From positions 1,319,028 to 1,383,027 of the forward strand of contig NZ_PJKB01000001.1 of the NCBI RefSeq assembly GCF_002884975.1: a DNA stretch of 64,000 nt. Direction: 5' to 3'. How positions within the stretch are numbered: position 1 is the stretch's first letter; each line of letters starts with the position of its first letter. The position numbers and the translations under genes were made by a program. The stretch comes from Akkermansia muciniphila. GTDB lineage: Bacteria > Verrucomicrobiota > Verrucomicrobiia > Verrucomicrobiales > Akkermansiaceae. Under the pieces are notes generated by a model. That model searched no databases, had not been told where the DNA came from, and was given only the letters and a program-made list of their open reading frames with translations. Positions 52,789 to 61,603 of this stretch are shown here, piece after piece.

Positions 52789-53355
52789 ATGGACGCAGAA
52801 ACATTACTATTGGAAACGGAGGAATCCATGCTCAAGGCCGTGGACTTCGCCAAACAGGAATTCTCCGGCGTACGCACGGGAAAAGCCTCCCCCGGCCTCG
52901 TGGAAAACCTGGACGTGCACGTCTCCAGCTACGGCTCCGTCATGAAGCTGAAAGGCTTGGCCGTGATCAGCACGCCTGAACCGCGCCTGATTCTCATCCA
53001 GCCGTTTGACCCCAGCACCGTTCATGACATCGGCCGCGCCATTAATGAAAGCAAGCTGAACCTCAATCCGCTTGTGGAAGGCCGCTCCATCCGCCTGCCC
53101 ATTCCCGCCCTCACGGAAGAACGCCGCAAGGACCTGGTGAAACTGGTCAAATCCCAGGCGGAAGAAGCCCGGGTGCGCGTGCGCGGCGTCCGCAAGGCAG
53201 CCATTGACTCCGCCAAAAAGCTCAAGGCGGACAACCTTGTCACGGAAGACGGCCAGCGCGACCTGGAAACGCAAATCCAGAAGCTCACGGACAAATACGT
53301 CAAGGAAATTGACGAGCTGGTGGCCGCCAAGGAAAAGGACATCATGACCATCTGA
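52789..53355 (+). CDS. frr: Ribosome recycling factor
   Basis: 188 aa, standard length. With EF-G it splits the terminated ribosome. Three-helix bundle and domain II are visible: MLKAVDFAKQEFSGVRTGKA, LKGLAVISTPEPRLILIQPF, RSIRLPIPALTEERRKDLVK and EEARVRVRGVRKAAIDSAKK. The conserved Arg of VRVRGVR is present. Follows pyrH by 54 bases, the common bacterial order. Confidence 0.97.
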   Translation: MDAETLLLETEESMLKAVDFAKQEFSGVRTGKASPGLVENLDVHVSSYGSVMKLKGLAVISTPEPRLILIQPFDPSTVHDIGRAINESKLNLNPLVEGRSIRLPIPALTEERRKDLVKLVKSQAEEARVRVRGVRKAAIDSAKKLKADNLVTEDGQRDLETQIQKLTDKYVKEIDELVAAKEKDIMTI

Positions 53356-53389
53356 GCCAGAACCATCCATCCCCAACCATTTTACGACA

Positions 53390-53710
53390 ATGACAGACAA
53401 CGTAACAAACTTCCTCGCCTCCGGCATTGAAATCAAGGGAACCATCCGTTTCCAGAATGACATGCACATCGACGGCAAGATTGAAGGTGAAATCATTTCC
53501 GACAAGGGAAAGGTCACCATCGGAGAAACCGCCCAGATCAAGGGTGACATCACCGCCGGAGACGTGCGCATTTACGGCAACGTGGAAGGCAAGGTCACCT
53601 CTGACCGCTGCGAGCTCAAGCAGCAGGCCCGCGTCGTCGGAGACATGAAGACCCGCAGTCTTGCCATGGAAGAAGGGGCCCATCTGCTGGGCCGCACGGA
53701 AATCGGTTAA
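53390..53710 (+). CDS. Bactofilin (polymer-forming cytoskeletal protein)
   Basis: 106 aa. The central right-handed beta-helix has short repeats: FLASGIEIKGTIRFQNDMHI, DGKIEGEIISDKGKVTIGET, AQIKGDITAGDVRIYGNVEG. The N- and C-terminal tails are short. Bactofilins self-assemble into filaments that place cell-wall or polar proteins. It follows frr by 34 bases and ends at a terminator. Confidence 0.92.
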   Translation: MTDNVTNFLASGIEIKGTIRFQNDMHIDGKIEGEIISDKGKVTIGETAQIKGDITAGDVRIYGNVEGKVTSDRCELKQQARVVGDMKTRSLAMEEGAHLLGRTEIG

Positions 53711-53734
53711 GAAAAAATACGCTCCATTTTTACC

Positions 53735-53766
53735 AAGCCGTTCCTCAAGAGGGGAACGGCTTTTTT
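53735..53766 (+). terminator. Terminator after the bactofilin gene
   Basis: AAGCCGTTCC/GGGAACGGCTT stem with a 7-base loop and a run of six T. Confidence 0.9.
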
Positions 53767-54015
53767 ACGTCCGCGCACAGCACGGATTCCCCTCCGGAAA
53801 GGCGACCGGGAACACAATACATCCGGCTGGGAGACAAAGTCCCCAGCCTTTCACATCCCTACTCATCCGGAGCGCAGAGGAAGCTCCAGCCTTCTTTCCC
53901 TTCACCATACTTGGTGGGGCCTCCCCGCGTCGCTCCCGGATAGGCCGTTTAACCCCGTTTGTGCGGCACAGGCCCCCGGCAAGCAAGACGGGCCACCACC
54001 GCCCCGCGCGTTTCC

Positions 54016-56535
54016 TCAGGGGAGCGGCGGACGGACGATGGACACGGACCGGGGCTGTGCGGGATCCAGCACCTTTTTAATAAAGGCGTTCACCTGGTCC
54101 AGGGTCATGCCCCTGATGGCGGATGTCTGCCATTCAAACGCATCCAGAGGCAGCCCGAACAGGATATCCAGAGCCAGCATCTGGCACAGCGCCCCATTGG
54201 ACTGCATGGCCAGCAGGCGGGAAGACAGGGCGGAAGCCTTGGTGCGCTCCAGCTCCTCTTCCGTCATGCCGCGTTCATGAATCATTTCCAGCGTCTTTTC
54301 CAGACGCTCCCCGGCCTCATCCAGTTGCTCCGGGGAGGTCCCCAGATAAAAGCAGATGCCCCCGGCGTCCATGCCGATAAACAGGGTGGAGCTGGCATAA
54401 TAGGCCAGCCCCGCCTCCTCCCGGATGTTGGTGAACACGGGACCTGCCATGTCACTGCACCAGGCCTGGAATACCAGCGCCTGGGCCATTTCCGGAGAAG
54501 CTACGTCCACACCGGGCATCCCCACCACCAGAACAGCCTGCTGCTTGTCCAGAACAGCCACTTCCCGCCCGGCTTGCAGTGCGGGAGTAGGAGTCAGAAC
54601 CGGAGGCGTGCCCTCCCTCATTCCTCCCAGACGCTTTTCCAGAAGAGGCAGAACTTCTTCCTTCCTGACGTCTCCGGAGATGCAGATCACGGCATTGGAG
54701 GCGCAAATGATGCGTTCATACTGGTTCTTCACGTCCTGAACCGTTAATGAAGAAAGGCTCTCCGGCGTGCCGGACGGGGAATTCCCGTAGGAAACAGGGC
54801 CATAAGCCACCCTCCGCTCCTGCCTGAACGCCACGGAAAGGGGGTCTTCCATGTCTTCTTCCGCATCCGCCACAAAAGATTCCTTTTCCCGCAGGAAGGC
54901 GTCTTCCGGGAAAGAGGGGTTCATCACCACATCCGCCATCAGTTCCAGCCCGGCGTCCAGGTCTTCCGCCAGAATCTGGCAGCCCACGCTCAGGGAATTA
55001 TTGCCGGTGGAGGTATTGATGGCCCCTCCTATGTCTTCCAGAAAACGGGCGATGTCCGCCGCGGAACGCGTGGCGGTGCCTTTCAGCAGACACTCGGACA
55101 TCAAATCCGTCACCCCGGCGTCCCGTTCATTCTCCGCACGGCAGCCGGCCTTGAAGGCCAGGCAGGCATACGCCAGGGGGAGGCGGTGGTCTTCACGGAT
55201 CACCACCTTCATGCCGTTGCCCAGCACATGCTCGCTCAGGGCCGTTTCCGCTCCGGCGGCGGAGCCGTCTTCATCCGTGGCGTTGCTGCCCAGGGGGTCC
55301 AGGCTGACTTCCGTGACATTCGGGGAAGACAGCCATGTGGAACACACGCGGTGCAGGTCTTCCGTCGTCACCCGTTCAATGGCTTCCTGCCATTCGGAAG
55401 ACAGGTTCAAATTGCGCGCGCCGAACCAATCAGCCCCCATTTCCGAGGCTATCCCGGCAGCGGAACTCCTGCGGCGCAGTCGGCTGACCCGGGTCTGCTT
55501 GCAGACCCTCTTCAGGTCTTCCGTAAAATCCTCCTGCGCCAGATTCCGGAGCTCCTGAAGCACCAGGTCCCGCACCTTGTCACGCTGGGCCCGGTCCACA
55601 TCAATGCTGATGGTGAACGCTCCTTCGTCGGACTCGGACTGGTTGGAATGCACCTCAATGCTATACACCAGGCCCAGCCGGTCATGGAACTTTTCATAAA
55701 AACGAGCGGAACGCCCTCCGCCCAGAATACTGGCCAGGGCGGAAAGGGCCGGCGTATCCGGATGGCCGGAACAGGGGAGCCGCCACGCAAGGTTCAGTTT
55801 GGAATAAGGCACGGCAAACTCCTTCCTCACCCTGCGGGAGCCGAACTGGTGCGGCTCATGGGGAATAAGCTCCCGGTTCAGCGGGCGGGATTTTAAATCC
55901 TCCACCAGCAACTCCAGGTGGGCAAGAATCTCCTCGGCGTCCACATCCCCGGCGATGGAAAGCACCACATTGTTCGGAACATAGCGGCTGCCATGGTAAT
56001 CCAGCACGTCCTGGCGCGTCAGGGCGTCAAAGGAAGCCGGTTCCCCCAGCACGGGCCAGCGGCGCGGGTGCTTCAAGTACAGCGTCTGCATCAGAAGCTG
56101 GTAGGCCACGGAATCCGGATCATCCGCATACATGGCCATCTCCCGGCGCACCACCTCCTTCTCCCGTTCCATATCCTCTTCCGGGAAAGTGGGGGAAAAC
56201 ACCAGCTCCGTCAGGAGGTTCAGGAAAATCTGCCAGGACTCCGCAGGGCCGTCTATATAATAGACGGTGCGGTTCACGCTGGTATACGCATTCCAGTGGC
56301 CCCCGCGCTCCTGCACCTTGCGGGCCAAGTCCTGCCCGGAGTAATTCTCCGTCCCCTTGAACACCAGGTGCTCCAGCAAATGGGAAAGGCCGCTGCCCTG
56401 CCAGTGCCCTTCATTCATGGACCCCGTGCCCACCCAGTACTGGAGGGACACTACGGGATGGGACTTGTCCTCCTTGATCAAAACCGTCAAACCGTTTCCA
56501 AAACGGCGCATCACAGGTTCCTTGGCTGAACTCAT
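54016..56535 (-). CDS. M16-family zinc metallopeptidase with two M16 modules
   Basis: 839 aa, cytoplasmic by lack of a signal peptide. Module 1 (about 1-400) is active-type: inverted zinc motif HLLEH in GSGLSHLLEHLVFKGTENYS and the distal Glu in EKEVVRREMAMYADDPDS. Its C-lobe has NLAWRLPCSGHPDTPALSAL. Module 2 (about 425-839) has the M16 fold (AFKAGCRAENERDAGVTDLM) but MSECLLKGTA in place of HxxEH, so it is the inactive half. Such pairs form a closed chamber that degrades peptides. Confidence 0.9.
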   Translation of the reverse strand: MSSAKEPVMRRFGNGLTVLIKEDKSHPVVSLQYWVGTGSMNEGHWQGSGLSHLLEHLVFKGTENYSGQDLARKVQERGGHWNAYTSVNRTVYYIDGPAESWQIFLNLLTELVFSPTFPEEDMEREKEVVRREMAMYADDPDSVAYQLLMQTLYLKHPRRWPVLGEPASFDALTRQDVLDYHGSRYVPNNVVLSIAGDVDAEEILAHLELLVEDLKSRPLNRELIPHEPHQFGSRRVRKEFAVPYSKLNLAWRLPCSGHPDTPALSALASILGGGRSARFYEKFHDRLGLVYSIEVHSNQSESDEGAFTISIDVDRAQRDKVRDLVLQELRNLAQEDFTEDLKRVCKQTRVSRLRRRSSAAGIASEMGADWFGARNLNLSSEWQEAIERVTTEDLHRVCSTWLSSPNVTEVSLDPLGSNATDEDGSAAGAETALSEHVLGNGMKVVIREDHRLPLAYACLAFKAGCRAENERDAGVTDLMSECLLKGTATRSAADIARFLEDIGGAINTSTGNNSLSVGCQILAEDLDAGLELMADVVMNPSFPEDAFLREKESFVADAEEDMEDPLSVAFRQERRVAYGPVSYGNSPSGTPESLSSLTVQDVKNQYERIICASNAVICISGDVRKEEVLPLLEKRLGGMREGTPPVLTPTPALQAGREVAVLDKQQAVLVVGMPGVDVASPEMAQALVFQAWCSDMAGPVFTNIREEAGLAYYASSTLFIGMDAGGICFYLGTSPEQLDEAGERLEKTLEMIHERGMTEEELERTKASALSSRLLAMQSNGALCQMLALDILFGLPLDAFEWQTSAIRGMTLDQVNAFIKKVLDPAQPRSVSIVRPPLP

Positions 56536-56772
56536 GTTACTTACCGTGCCTCAAGAAGGGAGGCCATGCAAGCCGCCGCTCCGTACGCGCCGCGGCACTG
56601 TCAGACTTACTACGGTTTTCAAAAACGCAACTGAACCAAAAACCTTCCTCAAAAAAACATGATGACTACACATTTTTTTGAACAAATCTTAAACTCTGTT
56701 ACTCTATCAGTCGTAGAACGGCGGATCACATGCCGTTCCTTATCAACACCACCAACCTCATACATCAATAAC

Positions 56773-57015
56773 ATGAAAAAGATCCTCGCTGTAGCAGCCT
56801 TTGCTTTCGCCTTCAGTGTCAACGGCTATGCCCAGGAAGCCGCCGCCCCGGCGGACTCCTCCGCTCCCGCCGCCCAGAAGTGCTGCAAGAAAGACAAAAA
56901 GTGCGACAAGAAATGCGACAAGGAAGGCAAGTGCGGCAAAAAGTGCGACAAGCCCTGCAGCAAGGGTGAAAAGCCCTGCGACTGCTCCAAAAAGGAAGAA
57001 GCTCCCAAGGCCTAA
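56773..57015 (+). CDS. Small secreted Cys/Lys-rich protein
   Basis: 80 aa from the ATG at 56773 (MKKILAVAAFAFAFSVNGYA signal peptide); the longer frame from 56659 lacks a signal. After an Ala/Pro stretch comes a run of repeated Cys-Lys units (CCKKDKKCDKKCDKEGKCGK, then KCDKPC and CDCSKK) with about eleven Cys in 50 residues. This suggests metal binding or dense disulfides in the periplasm or outside. No family recognised. It has its own terminator. Confidence 0.7.
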   Translation: MKKILAVAAFAFAFSVNGYAQEAAAPADSSAPAAQKCCKKDKKCDKKCDKEGKCGKKCDKPCSKGEKPCDCSKKEEAPKA

Positions 57016-57045
57016 CCCCACGGAAACCATTACAATAAACACCAG

Positions 57046-57075
57046 CCCTTGCCGGAACCTTCCGGCAAGGGTTTT
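57046..57075 (+). terminator. Terminator after the Cys-rich protein gene
   Basis: CCCTTGCCGGAA/TCCGGCAAGGG stem with a 3-4 base loop, followed by TTTTC. Confidence 0.9.
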
Positions 57076-57162
57076 CTCCACCGGGAGGAAGTAAAAACAT
57101 CCGTCCCGTTGACCATGAAATTACTTGATCTTAACCTTCAACCCATTTTATAAATTGTCATC

Positions 57163-57642
57163 ATGAAAACGACCTCCATTCTTACCATCGGCTGTGCAGC
57201 CATCGCCCTGTCCATGACCGCCTGCACCAACTTCGGCTCCCCGAACACCTACAACATGAACGAAATCGGCGGCGCCCAGGAAACCTACACCGGTACGGTC
57301 ACCAGCGTGGAAAACGTGAAAATCCAGGCTAATAACGCCAATACCGGCACGGGCATCGGCGCCGTGGCGGGCGGCCTGACCGGCGCCATGTTCGGCGGCG
57401 GCAACGCCAAGTACGCTACCGCAGCAGGCGGCGCCATTCTGGGCGGCATTGCCGGCAACCAGATTGACAAGGCCGTGAACAACACGACGGGCCAGCGCAT
57501 CACCGTGCGCCTGGACCAGAAGAGAAACGGCACCCGCAGCTACACGGTCGTCCAGGTGGCCAGCAAGAACAATCCCATCCAGGTTGGGCAGCGCGTACGC
57601 GTGATCATCGGCAACAACGGTTCCCGCGTCCTGGCCTATTAA
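57163..57642 (+). CDS. Glycine-zipper outer-membrane lipoprotein (SlyB-like)
   Basis: 159 aa with a lipobox at ALSMTAC. A short N-terminal region with YTGTVTSVENVKIQ is followed by a glycine-zipper hairpin (GIGAVAGGLTGAMFGGGN, AAGGAILGGIAGNQIDKAV) and a C-terminal beta domain (RITVRLDQ...YTVVQVASKN and GQRVRVIIGNNGSRVL). This is the SlyB/Pcp layout of envelope-stabilising lipoproteins. Monocistronic; lies just before galM. Confidence 0.88.
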   Translation: MKTTSILTIGCAAIALSMTACTNFGSPNTYNMNEIGGAQETYTGTVTSVENVKIQANNANTGTGIGAVAGGLTGAMFGGGNAKYATAAGGAILGGIAGNQIDKAVNNTTGQRITVRLDQKRNGTRSYTVVQVASKNNPIQVGQRVRVIIGNNGSRVLAY

Positions 57643-57676
57643 CCGGCCGTCATCCCCTGACCAGCTACATACCGGC

Positions 57677-58636
57677 ATGATCTTCGGCACCTTACCCGGC
57701 GGCGCTCCAGTAGAATTGTTTGAACTGTCTTCCGACAAGTTGACGGTACGCATCAGCAACTATGGAGGGCGCATCATTTCCGTCGTCAAGGACGGCATGG
57801 ACATGATCGTAGGGCCCAAGCATTTTGAAGACATGCTGAAAGACACCTGTTATTGCGGTGCGATTTGCGGCCGTGTCGCGAATCGCATCGCAAAAGGCAG
57901 GTTCTCCATTGACGGAGACTCCCACGCCGTGGCCGTCAATAACGGCCCCAACCACCTGCATGGCGGCATCCAGGGCTTTGACAGTAAAATCTGGCAGGTT
58001 CAGGAAGCCACGCGCAGCACCCTGGTGCTTACCCTGCACTCCGCAGACGGGGAGGAAAACTACCCGGGCAGCCTGGAAGTGGTGGCCACCTACACCGTGG
58101 TGGAAGAAACCCTGCACCTGCGCCTGGAAGCGTACGCAGACGCAGCCACCATTGTCAATCTTACCAATCACGCCTACTGGAACCTCTCCAGCAAGCCCAC
58201 CATTGACTCCATGACGCTGGAGGTACGGGCTTCCGCCTACACCCCGGTGGACGCAACCAACATCCCGGACGGGCGCATCCTGCCCGTGGAAGGGACGGAC
58301 TTTGACCTGCGGAAGGCAACCCTGCTGGGCGAGCGCAATTCCGCCGCCCATCCGGACACAGCCGCCGGACTGGACCACAACTATGTGCTGGATTCCGAAC
58401 CCGGCGACAAGATTGCCGCCATCCTTCTTGATCCGGAATCCGGACACCGCCTGATGGTGGCGACGGACGCGCCGGGCCTCCAGGTTTATACCGGGGAATA
58501 CCTGCCCCAGGCACGCCAGGGAATTGCCCTGGAGGCCCAGGGGTTCCCGAATGCCGTCAACACGCCCCATTTCCCCAGCGTCATCCTGCGCCCCGGCCAG
58601 TCCGCCACGCGCAATATCACCTGGACCGTCAGGTAA
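57677..58636 (+). CDS. galM: Aldose 1-epimerase (galactose mutarotase)
   Basis: 319 aa. Interconverts alpha and beta anomers of galactose/glucose. Signatures: CGAICGRVANRIAKGRFSID, NGPNHLHGGIQGFDSKIW with the catalytic-type His, VNLTNHAYWNL with the second His, LDHNYVLD and the catalytic Glu near YTGEYLPQARQGIALEAQGF. It fits a host that releases galactose from mucin glycans (context is inference). Confidence 0.94.
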   Translation: MIFGTLPGGAPVELFELSSDKLTVRISNYGGRIISVVKDGMDMIVGPKHFEDMLKDTCYCGAICGRVANRIAKGRFSIDGDSHAVAVNNGPNHLHGGIQGFDSKIWQVQEATRSTLVLTLHSADGEENYPGSLEVVATYTVVEETLHLRLEAYADAATIVNLTNHAYWNLSSKPTIDSMTLEVRASAYTPVDATNIPDGRILPVEGTDFDLRKATLLGERNSAAHPDTAAGLDHNYVLDSEPGDKIAAILLDPESGHRLMVATDAPGLQVYTGEYLPQARQGIALEAQGFPNAVNTPHFPSVILRPGQSATRNITWTVR

Positions 58637-58671
58637 GGAAGCAGGGAGGACCGCCTGAACGCCCCCTGCCC

Positions 58672-59319
58672 CTATACCGCCGCATACAGGGCTTCCGCCA
58701 CCACCTTTTGCAGGCCTTCCGCCATGCGTTCCATGGAACGGCCCACAAAAATCAGATCCGCCACGGACACCAGATTATCCTGATACTGTTCCGGCAGACG
58801 GGTAAACATGTCGGTAAGGGACGCCGCATGCTCCGCCAGCGTCTCCAGCGCAGGCGCCAGTTCCTCCAGAGCCTTCCCGTTCCAGGTGGAAACGGCCTTG
58901 TTCACGGCCCTGAACTGCTCCGCCATCTCCCGGTACACGGGGTCCGCCTGGGCAGCCTCCCGGATGCGGGGGCGCTTGTTAAGCTTGTTGGCCCTCTTGG
59001 CAACCGTGACAGCCTCATCACCGATCCGCTCATACATGGAAGACATGCGTATGGAAGCCAGAACCACCTTGAGGTCGGAAGCCACCGGGCTGAAAAAAGC
59101 CAGCAGGTGCAGTCCTTCCCGGTCCACCGTCATCTCCAGCTCGTCCAGCTCCTCGTCGTCGGCAATCGCCTGGTTGGCGGCGGACTCATTCTGCTGCAAA
59201 AGTCCTGCGGCGGCCAGGTCCAGGGCGCTCTGCGCCTTGTAGGCCATCTGCATTAAATGCGTATTCAGGGAGGAAAGGGCGGCGTCAAACTCCCTCAGGG
59301 CATGGGCGTCGTGATTCAT
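58672..59319 (-). CDS. phoU: Phosphate-uptake regulator PhoU
   Basis: 215 aa from the ATG at 59319 (MNHDAHALREFD); the frame extends upstream without family similarity. Two PhoU three-helix repeats: ELDELEMTVDREGLHLLAFF with SDLKVVLASIRMSSMYERIG DEAV, and later DNLVSVADLIFVGRSMERMA. PhoU restrains the Pst transporter and PhoR kinase. Downstream of pstB on the same strand (186-base gap); pstS, pstC and pstA are not in this window. Confidence 0.93.
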   Translation of the reverse strand: MNHDAHALREFDAALSSLNTHLMQMAYKAQSALDLAAAGLLQQNESAANQAIADDEELDELEMTVDREGLHLLAFFSPVASDLKVVLASIRMSSMYERIGDEAVTVAKRANKLNKRPRIREAAQADPVYREMAEQFRAVNKAVSTWNGKALEELAPALETLAEHAASLTDMFTRLPEQYQDNLVSVADLIFVGRSMERMAEGLQKVVAEALYAAV

Positions 59320-59505
59320 GATTCGGAATATTGGCTTGATGACGGGCAGTGGTTCTGCCCGCATGGTAAAAAAGATGCTGCCTGCGCCGGCTGTCCTTGT
59401 TGGCGGCGGATGAAGACTTCCTCCGGACAACGCCGGAGGAAGAGGAAAAACGGCCCGCTCCGCCCCTGGGAGTAAACTTTGATAAAACCATAATCAAACT
59501 TTCTA

Positions 59506-60288
59506 TTAACTGAATCTCCCCGTAATGTAATCCTCCGTTTCCTTCATGGAGGGATTGGAAAAAACTTTCTCCGTGGAATCAAACTCCACCAGCCTGCCCA
59601 GCATGAAAAATCCGGTCAGGTCTGAAACGCGCGTAGCCTGCTGCATGTTGTGGGTGACCACGATGATGGTGAAATCCTCCTTGAGCCGGTGCATCAGTTC
59701 CTCCACCCGCACCGTGGCGATGGGGTCCAGGGCGGAACAGGGTTCATCCATCAGCAAAATGCGCGGCTTCACGGCAATGGAGCGGGCAATGCACAGGCGC
59801 TGCTGCTGGCCGCCGGAAAGGCCGTTGGCGGAGGCATGGAGGCGGTCCTTCACTTCATCCCATAAAGCGGCATGGCGCAGGCTTTCCTCCACCGCTTCAT
59901 CCAGAAGGCCGCGGTTTTTCACCCCGGCCAGCTTCAACCCGTAGGAAACGTTCTCATAAATGCTCAACGGGAAGGGATTGGACTTCTGGAACACCATGCC
60001 CACTTCCCGCCGCAGATGAATGGGGTCCAGAGTAGGAGAAGTCACGTCCACCCCGTCAATGCGGATGGAGCCGCCCGTGACGCGGGCCTCCGGAATACGG
60101 TCGTTCATCCGGTTGATGCAGCGCAGCAGCGTGGACTTTCCGCAGCCGGAAGGGCCAATAAACGCCGTCACCCGGTTCCTCGGAATTCTCATGGTGACAT
60201 TGAACAGGGACTGCTTGTCCCCATAACAAAAATCCAGGGAATCCACTTCTACGGCGGTCTGATCGGCTGCTGCTGGGTGCGGGGTCAT
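59506..60288 (-). CDS. pstB: Phosphate ABC transporter ATP-binding protein
   Basis: 260 aa. Energises phosphate import by PstSCA. Walker [22 protein letters not shown]-loop [21 protein letters not shown], signature [17 protein letters not shown], Walker [14 protein letters not shown] and the His switch [15 protein letters not shown]. The SNPFP stretch is typical of PstB. The left arm of the 60.4-61.6 kb invertible segment lies about 125 bases upstream, so transcription leaving that segment leftwards would enter this gene. Confidence 0.96.
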   Translation of the reverse strand: MTPHPAAADQTAVEVDSLDFCYGDKQSLFNVTMRIPRNRVTAFIGPSGCGKSTLLRCINRMNDRIPEARVTGGSIRIDGVDVTSPTLDPIHLRREVGMVFQKSNPFPLSIYENVSYGLKLAGVKNRGLLDEAVEESLRHAALWDEVKDRLHASANGLSGGQQQRLCIARSIAVKPRILLMDEPCSALDPIATVRVEELMHRLKEDFTIIVVTHNMQQATRVSDLTGFFMLGRLVEFDSTEKVFSNPSMKETEDYITGRFS

Positions 60289-60403
60289 CTTCGTTCAAAA
60301 GCGCATCTTGCGCCGTTACCCGCATGGTATCCCAAATTCGCCCCTCCGTGGCTACTACGAGTTTGTGACAATTTCTTAAGGTGGCTTTTTGAGAAAAAGA
60401 AAA

Positions 60404-61372
60404 TCATGCAGCGGATTTAGAATCCGTCAGCAGACTGGAAGAAACCAGGGAAATGTCATGGTAGACTTCCCCCAAGTCTTTTAGCCGGCCGTTTTTACTG
60501 TTGGCCAGGATGGCGTCAAAAGAAATGAGTTTTCTGACGGCGGACATGTCGTTTCCGGAGCCTGAGGCCATCACGGAAGAAAGGTTGAGGGGTTCCAGAT
60601 CGGGGCCGGGCGTGTCCCATGTAGAACGCAGTATCGTCAGGGCATCCGTGCTTTCTTCCGAGGCGTGCGGCATCAGGTTGATGCGCGCCTTCTGGTTTTC
60701 TCCCGTTACCCACCAGGCAATGTACTTGCGCATGTTGGCGTTCTTTTTCAGCCCCATGGCCTTGGAGTAGTCATCCACGCGCACCAGGCGGGCGTAGATT
60801 TCCTTATTGTCCTGGTTCTTGGCGCCTACGGGCGTTCCCACCGTGCCATGATTCACCAGGGGGATACTACGGAGGTTCTGATTGGTCAGAGAACGCTTGC
60901 CCAGCAGGTTCTTTCCGGCTTCCAGGGAACTGAGCCTGCGCAGGTCAGGGTCGGAAATGAGCCAGCGGCGGAACATGGCCTTTCTTCCCGTATCATAGGT
61001 GGAAGCAATGGTGGTGCCCTGGGAGCTGGTTTTGTTGAGCCAGGTATCCCAGCTGTTCCAGACGCCCAGGATGTATGGCGCGCTTCCTTCGCTGGTTCCG
61101 GAGGAAAGGATGCCGGAGTTGGCGGAAACGCGCTGGTCCGGTCCCAGTTCGCACTGGAGCTGGCCCAGGGCCACTTCCAGGGAAAACCTGGCGAGGGATT
61201 TGGCCTCCGCTGCAAAAAGATGTTTTTCAGAGAGTCTGGTCTGGGAGGAGGCAATGGTCAGAAGGCCAACGCTGAGGAGGGCCAGGAGCATCATCAGCGT
61301 GATGGTGGCAATCAGGGCAAAACCCTTGCTCATATGCCTGGGTCCTGGATTTTGTGGAATTGTCCTTTTCAT
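60404..61372 (-). CDS. N-terminal part of a prepilin-like surface protein (Verru_Chthon cassette protein A-like), cut by inversion
   Basis: 322 aa. A prepilin-type leader and helix (SKGFALIATITLMMLLALLS; cleavage would be after Gly) is followed by a pseudopilin-like region and a soluble domain (YIAWWVTGENQKARINLMPH). The ORF reads on through VSSSLLTDSK and then gains only SAA before TGA. The family would continue with a GGLKKDL-type segment, and exactly that is found in frame on the opposite strand after the right inverted repeat (61591 on). So this is a 5' gene portion inside an invertible segment, currently pointing towards pstB. Start at 61372; Met 14 is possible. Confidence 0.85.
   Translation of the reverse strand: MKRTIPQNPGPRHMSKGFALIATITLMMLLALLSVGLLTIASSQTRLSEKHLFAAEAKSLARFSLEVALGQLQCELGPDQRVSANSGILSSGTSEGSAPYILGVWNSWDTWLNKTSSQGTTIASTYDTGRKAMFRRWLISDPDLRRLSSLEAGKNLLGKRSLTNQNLRSIPLVNHGTVGTPVGAKNQDNKEIYARLVRVDDYSKAMGLKKNANMRKYIAWWVTGENQKARINLMPHASEESTDALTILRSTWDTPGPDLEPLNLSSVMASGSGNDMSAVRKLISFDAILANSKNGRLKDLGEVYHDISLVSSSLLTDSKSAA
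60415..60427 (+). repeat. Left arm of the inverted repeat
   Basis: ATTTAGAATCCGT, the exact reverse complement of 61591-61603. With two further outer bases after one mismatch the arms match at 15 of 16 positions (CGRATTTAGAATCCGT). It lies inside the coding frame of the N-terminal ORF. Confidence 0.9.
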
Positions 61373-61590
61373 TGAAATTTTATCTAAAAATTATTGGAAT
61401 TTATTAAAAGTGAGAGATGTAAAGCCGTTGCCAAGAGGTTGTCTGGCATGTCGTACCAACATACAAAATAGTTTTTTCCCGGCAAGAAAAATAGTTCTCA
61501 TTTTGCAAGTAAAAATGTATGTCAAAAAAGAAAAGACCAAGCGTGTTTCCGCGATCACCCGCATTTAATTCAGTAGTCAATTAAAAATTA
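61373..61590. promoter_or_regulatory. Leader/promoter region inside the invertible segment
   Basis: AT-rich, 218 bases, no gene. On the minus strand a TTGACA hexamer lies in a T-rich context about 150 bases before the ATG at 61372, but the -10 partner is poor. In the plus direction the frame of the C-terminal part is closed by TAA at 61582-61584, so the downstream body has no start here. Confidence 0.4.
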
Positions 61591-61603
61591 ACGGATTCTA
61601 AAT
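61591..61603 (+). repeat. Right arm of the inverted repeat
   Basis: ACGGATTCTAAAT, reading T-D-S-K in the frame of the C-terminal part, identical to the codons for TDSK at the end of the N-terminal ORF on the other strand. Confidence 0.9.

Larger units (their letters stand above)
60415..61603. mobile_element. Predicted 1.2-kb invertible DNA segment
   Basis: Bounded by 13-bp inverted repeats. It contains the promoter region (61373-61590) and the 5' coding part of a large prepilin-like gene. Flipping it would place the start near 60646 on the plus strand and fuse ...SSLLTDSK directly to FGGLKKDLN... with no frame error. No recombinase is encoded inside it or elsewhere in this window, so a trans-acting invertase is required. 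Confidence 0.8.

Noticed and set aside
59257..59497. Short frames on both strands between phoU and pstB
   Set aside because: No family features, and they overlap the phoU start region; the spacing is normal intergenic sequence.
60360..60403. Possible Pho box upstream of pstB (a TTGTCACAAACT-like stretch)
   Set aside because: Only one half-site is present; the second 7-bp repeat at the expected spacing is missing.
60404..61603. Two unrelated genes or a simple decayed pseudogene instead of an inversion
   Set aside because: The exact frame match at the repeat, the shared TDSK codons and the continuous family-like sequence after fusion make chance or decay unlikely. An assembly inversion remains possible and is noted in the finding.
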